From contig NZ_CP015103.1 of assembly GCF_002214505.1 (NCBI RefSeq), positions 1 through 64,000 of the forward strand: 64,000 nt of DNA, read 5' to 3'. The DNA comes from Thermococcus siculi. Lineage in GTDB: Archaea; Methanobacteriota_B; Thermococci; Thermococcales; Thermococcaceae. The notes below the pieces were generated by a model. It worked only from the letters and a program-made list of their open reading frames with translations. It had not been told where the DNA came from and made no database searches. Shown here piece after piece: positions 60,251 to 64,000 of the stretch (within the stretch, counting starts at the first letter, position 1; every line of letters starts with the position of its first letter). A program made the translations under genes and the position numbers.

Positions 60251-61312
60251 ATGGGTTATAAGCTTAGGGATTTGACAATTGAGGTTACTAGAAAATGCCC
60301 ACTGAAATGCCTGTTTTGTTCGTCTGGGTCTTCCCCAAGTGCTGATGAGACATTAGATTATAACGAAGTGACTAGTATCATTGATGAAGCACTTTCTTTA
60401 GGTGTAGAATCTATTTCGTTCTCTGGTGGAGAACCATTTGTATATCCTCACCTTTTCGAAGCAATTGAGTATATTAAAAACCATGACAATTCAGTGGAGG
60501 TCGTTATATACACCTCTGGAAACATCTTTGAGGAAGATAAGAGGGTTTCTCTTTCAAAGGAACTACTAAAAAATGCTAAGGATGCAGGTACGGATAAAAT
60601 CGTGTTTAGTCTTCATGGATGCAAAGAGGAGCATGACACTTTGACTGGTGTTAGGGGTAGTTTTGAAAATGTCATCCGATCTATGCTCAATGCAAAATCC
60701 TTGGACATTAACCTTGAAGTCCATTTTGTTCCAACCAGACTGAATTACAAGTCAATTAAAAATGTTGCTGGCCTTCTACTGGCACTGGGTATTCCTTCAT
60801 TGCATATATTAAGGTTTGTTCCTCAGGGACGGGGGAAGGAGTATCGTGCCAGCCTCCAGCTAACATGGAAAGAAGAATTGGAACTACGTGAGATTGTGGA
60901 ATCAATTAAAAAGCAAATGGATATTGAAGTATACACTGGAGCTCATTATAATGCTCTTTTCCTCGACCCGGAAATTGCTCGAAAACATTCATGTACCGCA
61001 GGTATAGAAAAGGCCACAGTTATGCCGGATGGAGGAGTTGTTCCATGCTCTGCGTTGAAAGATCATGAATTTTGGCATCATGTGGATTCAATTCGGGAGA
61101 AACCTCTCAGCGAAATATGGAACTCCTCAGATGTCTTCGTTACTACTAGGAACTACTTAATAGGAGTCTTTAAAGAGGGTCCCTGCAGTAGATGCCCACT
61201 TAAAAATGTCTGTAAGGGGGGGTGCTTGGCTCAACGATTAGTGGTTGACAAGGATAATCCTATTTCATACCCTGATCCCCTGTGTGCAAGGCTCCATGGT
61301 GAAACACAATGA
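60251..61312 (+). CDS. Radical SAM/SPASM protein, AT-rich island gene 1
   Basis: 353 residues. The radical SAM cluster ligands are C16, C20 and C23 in TRKCPLKCLFCSSG, with SFSGGEPFVYPHL after it. A full SPASM domain follows: CTAGIEKATVMPDGGVVPC, then CSRCPLKNVCKGGC in exact C-x2-C-x5-C-x3-C spacing, and a last Cys near DPLCARL, enough for two auxiliary Fe-S clusters. SPASM enzymes modify peptides, proteins or small molecules; the substrate is unknown. Codon use is clearly AT-richer than the chromosome. It overlaps the next gene as ATGA. Confidence 0.9.
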   Translation: MGYKLRDLTIEVTRKCPLKCLFCSSGSSPSADETLDYNEVTSIIDEALSLGVESISFSGGEPFVYPHLFEAIEYIKNHDNSVEVVIYTSGNIFEEDKRVSLSKELLKNAKDAGTDKIVFSLHGCKEEHDTLTGVRGSFENVIRSMLNAKSLDINLEVHFVPTRLNYKSIKNVAGLLLALGIPSLHILRFVPQGRGKEYRASLQLTWKEELELREIVESIKKQMDIEVYTGAHYNALFLDPEIARKHSCTAGIEKATVMPDGGVVPCSALKDHEFWHHVDSIREKPLSEIWNSSDVFVTTRNYLIGVFKEGPCSRCPLKNVCKGGCLAQRLVVDKDNPISYPDPLCARLHGETQ

Positions 61313-62445
61313 GTGTTTTAGGGAGAGAAGAGATACTTAAACGTATTACTGTGGGAGAAATAATCTTGCTTGGGAAATTGATAGAGATTCTGAATGATCG
61401 TGATACCCCTAAGTGCGTTAGTGAGATAAAAGATCTCCGGCGTAAGTACCTTAAATTTTATCTTGATTTTCAGAACGGACACCTAAGCACTTGGAAGAAC
61501 ATTACACGCAATTTTAAGGAACTGTACGAAGAACAGAAACGTATATTGTCATCTCACTTGCTCGTCTCCTTATCCAATTCCTCGGAAATCACCGCTGTTA
61601 AATGTCTTTCATGGTGTCGTTCTTCTAGTGTCGTGGGAGTCTCCATGATAGGTTCCGAAGTGGACTTTGAAAAGTGCAGGATTAATCTCATTCGTTCAAT
61701 ACATCACGAGTGGAAATGTTATTTTGCTAAGAATGAAGGGAATATATTGCCTGAGTGTTGGGATGATGACGTCTACAGAGGTGTTAAAGACCTGATTAAT
61801 GATCTTGTAAAAAATCCATTACAATCAGAATTTCCGCCTGACAGTATCCCCTCTAATATTCCATCTCCGATTTTTCTCAGCAATTTTGAGGTGGATAACT
61901 TAGGTATGGGAAATTATGACCTCTCACTGGGTCCAGAGGTTTATGTAACATCAATGTCTCAACCTAAGTGGTTTTCTAGTGTGTCTGAAACAGCATCAAT
62001 CCCTCCTGGAGCTTTTGCATTATTATTAACTAACGAATACATTCTTCTTCCTCCTGATGTCTATGGATTGATATCTCTAAGATTCTCTCATAAAGTGAAA
62101 GGGTTAACAAATGTTTCTGGATTTCATATCGACCCAGGATATTGTGGGAGAATTTTATTTGGAGTATACAACGCAGGATCTGGGGATGTCTATCTTGAGT
62201 ATCGGAAGCCAACCTTTGTAATTACTTTTATGGATCTTGGAAATTCGACATCCAAACTGATGGGTATTTATACTAAAAAATCTTATGATTATATACCAGT
62301 GGAATACATAGAAAAATTACGTGGTGATCCTGTCTCTTTAAGGGAATTAGACAAGAGGGTTAAGATCTTGGAGACTATTACTTATGTAATTCTAGCAAGT
62401 TTTGTGTTGGCAGTGTTAATGTTTGCTCTGCAGCAGTGGAAGTGA
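61309..62445 (+). CDS. Membrane-tethered dCTP deaminase/dUTPase-fold protein with lost catalytic residues, island gene 2
   Basis: 378 residues. The N-terminal LGREEILKRITVGEII looks like the first strand-helix of dCTP deaminase. A helical insertion of about 165 residues follows, then NYDLSLGPEVYV, PPGAFALLLTNEYILLPPDVYGLISLR and FHIDPGYCGRILFGVYNAG, matching Dcd motifs in order. By eye, the catalytic Glu of the 'IvLEfyN' strand is Gly, and the Ser and Arg of 'RSSLAR' are not kept (RFSHKV). A C-terminal coiled segment and one span (ILASFVLAVLMFAL) anchor it. Probably a nucleotide-binding or structural protein, not a deaminase. AT-rich like its partner. Confidence 0.8.
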   Translation: MSVLGREEILKRITVGEIILLGKLIEILNDRDTPKCVSEIKDLRRKYLKFYLDFQNGHLSTWKNITRNFKELYEEQKRILSSHLLVSLSNSSEITAVKCLSWCRSSSVVGVSMIGSEVDFEKCRINLIRSIHHEWKCYFAKNEGNILPECWDDDVYRGVKDLINDLVKNPLQSEFPPDSIPSNIPSPIFLSNFEVDNLGMGNYDLSLGPEVYVTSMSQPKWFSSVSETASIPPGAFALLLTNEYILLPPDVYGLISLRFSHKVKGLTNVSGFHIDPGYCGRILFGVYNAGSGDVYLEYRKPTFVITFMDLGNSTSKLMGIYTKKSYDYIPVEYIEKLRGDPVSLRELDKRVKILETITYVILASFVLAVLMFALQQWK

Positions 62446-62449
62446 TTTT

Positions 62450-62926
62450 GTGAGACTGCTTGTTCTCGATCTGGACGGTACCCTCTGGGATCACGAGGAC
62501 GCCTCACGTTTAGTTTCCCCTTACGACTTTCACAATGATTATCTGGTCGATTCCATCGGCGAAGAACTGCACCTTTTTCCCGGTGTTAGGGACTTCCTTG
62601 ATTGGGCCAGCGAGCGCTTTCTTCTCTCAATAGCCAGCTGGAACATTGAGGAGAGAGTTGGGCCCATTCTCGAAGGATTCGGCCTCTGGGACTACTTTCT
62701 CCTTCCGAAAATCGAGGGCCATCCTGACAAGGCTGATATGATACGGAGAACTATCGAGGAACTCGAGTCGATCGGCTACACCATCGATGATGTCATCTAC
62801 GTTGACGACAGGGCAATTCACGTCGACAGAATTAAGATGGAGCTTCCAGAAGTGGACTTCATCCACATGTGGGTCGATGTAAAGTCTTTTGAGGAACTCA
62901 GACAACTACTTGAAAAGCTGGATTGA
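62450..62926 (+). CDS. HAD-superfamily magnesium-dependent phosphatase (MDP-1 type)
   Basis: 158 residues. The nucleophile motif is VLDLDGTLWDHEDAS at the start, LSIASWNIEERV gives motif II, and VIYVDDRAIHVDRI gives the acidic motif IV. MDP-1-like phosphatases act on small phosphomonoesters or protein tyrosine phosphate. GTG 62450 is used, with AGTGAT just upstream; that site lies across the stop of the island gene. Base composition returns to the chromosomal norm from here. Confidence 0.85.
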   Translation: MRLLVLDLDGTLWDHEDASRLVSPYDFHNDYLVDSIGEELHLFPGVRDFLDWASERFLLSIASWNIEERVGPILEGFGLWDYFLLPKIEGHPDKADMIRRTIEELESIGYTIDDVIYVDDRAIHVDRIKMELPEVDFIHMWVDVKSFEELRQLLEKLD

Positions 62927-62936
62927 GGTGATGGAA

Positions 62937-63503
62937 GTGGAACTGCTCATCGTTAGGGACAGACGGATAGACTACGATGGCTCTGCAATCCAGAGCCACT
63001 GGGCCTACAGGAACTTTGGACTCCTCGGAAACTCGCTCGTTATCTTTCGAGGGAAGTGCGACGTTAAAGTAGAGGAGATGATCGACATCGAAGACCTCCG
63101 CCAGAGCAAGGAGATCAAGAGCGACGACATGGTGCACTACATCATAGAGGTCTTTGACCTCGTGAACACCCTCTTCGCCTCGACCCTCCAGAAGCTCTTC
63201 ATAGCCAAACTCTGCGAAGTTCTAGGAGAGTATGGAGTAAAGACGGAGAGAAAGGGCGACGACATCTACGTGAACGGAAAGAAGCTCAGCATCTCGATAG
63301 CCACGGTCTCCCCCGTCAGCGTGAAGATACACATAGGCATAAACGTTGAAGCCAGGGGGATTCCGGAGGGCGTTGATGCCATCGGTCTAAAGGAGCTTGG
63401 CATCTCAGATATCGATGGTTTCATGGAGAAGACAGGAGAAGCACTCGTCGCCGAGTTCAACAAGGTAAAGAAGGACAGTCTCAAGGTTAGGTGGGCTCAG
63501 TAA
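62937..63503 (+). CDS. DUF366 family protein
   Basis: 188 residues. LIVRDRRIDYDGSAIQSHWAYRNFGLLGNSLVIFRGKCDV (residues 4-43, quoted in part: IQSHWAYRNFG) is the conserved DUF366 block, with VNGKKLSISIATVSPVS later. It is related to the ligase/lipoate-transferase fold but of unknown function. GTG 62937 follows GAGGTGATGGAA; ATG 62931 is the alternative. The last bases overlap the converging gene. Confidence 0.85.
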   Translation: MELLIVRDRRIDYDGSAIQSHWAYRNFGLLGNSLVIFRGKCDVKVEEMIDIEDLRQSKEIKSDDMVHYIIEVFDLVNTLFASTLQKLFIAKLCEVLGEYGVKTERKGDDIYVNGKKLSISIATVSPVSVKIHIGINVEARGIPEGVDAIGLKELGISDIDGFMEKTGEALVAEFNKVKKDSLKVRWAQ

Positions 63504-64000
63504 AGGAAGTACAAGAGCGATCCGACGAGGGGAACTGCAAGGTTGTCATCGAGCCATCTCTGGTACTCGGTGAGCATGAGAACGGCCGCCCAGAGGACCT
63601 TTCCTATTATTCCTCCATCGAGGAGCCAGAGGGCTATCGGCAAAGCTGTTAGAAAGTAGCCTAGGCTTCCCGTCCAGTGCTTCCTGAGTTTCACGTTGAA
63701 GCCATGCCTCCTAAAGTAGTAGTGCCTTATTATCCCGGTTACCCCATCGCTGATGGCCATCGCCAGCAGAAGCGCAGTGGTGTACTCCGGCGGAAATATC
63801 AGCGGAATGATCGATGCCGAGAACGCGAAGAAGACTTCCCCGTAGTTGTGCTCTATCTGGTACCACGAAAACTCCCTCCGCTTCACGTGGGGCCATACCT
63901 GAAACACCCCGAAGGCAAAGGCAGCCATACTGAAAACCCACGCGGGAATCAGGCCGTAGTAGAACATCAGAACGGCCGGGACGATGCTGAAGTGGATTAT
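63497..64000 (-). CDS. Dolichol/phytol kinase-like CTP-dependent membrane kinase, cut by the window edge
   Basis: The frame stays open to the right edge (IIHFSIVPAVLMFYYG), so the N-terminus is missing; 167 residues are seen. Several spans carry MAISDGVTGIIRHYYF, KHWTGSLGYFLTAL and YQRWLDDNLAVPLVGSLLYFL, the motif order of the SEC59/DGK1/phytol kinase family, which phosphorylates polyprenols or diacylglycerol-type lipids with CTP. In archaea dolichol phosphate or archaeal lipid salvage would be the likely use. Confidence 0.75.
   Translation of the reverse strand: MIHFSIVPAVLMFYYGLIPAWVFSMAAFAFGVFQVWPHVKRREFSWYQIEHNYGEVFFAFSASIIPLIFPPEYTTALLLAMAISDGVTGIIRHYYFRRHGFNVKLRKHWTGSLGYFLTALPIALWLLDGGIIGKVLWAAVLMLTEYQRWLDDNLAVPLVGSLLYFLY

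Noticed and set aside
60251-61312. Prokaryotic viperin
   Set aside because: The cluster motif is CPLKCLFC with a full SPASM domain, whereas viperins lack SPASM and have different C-terminal motifs. A nucleotide link remains only through the partner protein.

Overview
The window is a stretch of chromosome from a hyperthermophilic archaeon of the order Thermococcales, most likely a GC-rich Thermococcus. The evidence is a linked 16S-tRNA-Ala(TGC)-23S operon with no 5S gene beside it, a split RFC-S/RFC-L clamp loader with an intein in RFC-S, and RadB, FAU-1, Trm5b, EndA, an archaeal proteasome beta subunit and pyrB-pyrI. Many start codons follow GGTG or GGTGAT motifs that match the 3' end of the 16S rRNA, and many operon neighbours overlap as ATGA.

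Layout. 1-4.5 kb (minus): a MoxR / membrane protein / transglutaminase-like surface operon whose large protein seems to have lost the catalytic Cys and His. 4.6-9.9 kb (plus): a BtpA-family enzyme, then a five-gene block of secreted, membrane and lipoprotein genes of unknown function. 10-19.4 kb: a phosphohexomutase, a minus-strand operon coupled by ATGA overlaps, an ECF transporter S component with operator-like palindromes, a C5-epimerase-like lipoprotein, pyrBI, and a thiamin-linked group (ThiR-type regulator, VanZ-like protein, YjbQ). 19.4-28.9 kb is a more accessory section: two DUF4143-type ATPases, a frameshifted TnpB-only insertion element with a likely omega RNA, a cyclic-2,3-diphosphoglycerate synthetase-like protein, two divergent tRNA trans-editing genes (ProX/YbaK and AlaX), a LigB-like protein and a secreted protein behind a 25-bp tandem duplication. 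28.9-39.6 kb: threonine synthase, an HExxH membrane protein, proteasome beta, an ABC importer without a nearby binding protein, a large secreted protein, a previously unlabelled C/D box sRNA, RimI, EndA, DUF835 and a glycine C-acetyltransferase. 39.6-54.9 kb: RFC-S (540-aa intein) and RFC-L, a RadA/KaiC-like ATPase, Trm5b, a second DUF835 protein, MoaA, FAU-1, VapBC, a third ATPase with a perfect palindrome at its promoter, RadB, a metallo-hydrolase, DUF1614 and PRPP synthetase. 55.0-60.1 kb: the rRNA operon, preceded by a compact, highly folded GC-rich segment. 60.25-62.45 kb: an AT-rich two-gene island (radical SAM/SPASM enzyme plus a membrane-tethered, apparently inactive dCTP-deaminase-fold protein). 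62.45-64.0 kb: a HAD phosphatase, DUF366 and a truncated dolichol/phytol-kinase-like gene.

The best candidates for undescribed biology are the rSAM/degenerate-Dcd pair, the folded RNA upstream of 16S, the gene-specific palindromes at stand-alone archaeal ATPase genes, and the secreted five-gene block at 5.6-9.9 kb. All function calls rest on reading motifs by eye; no database search was run.
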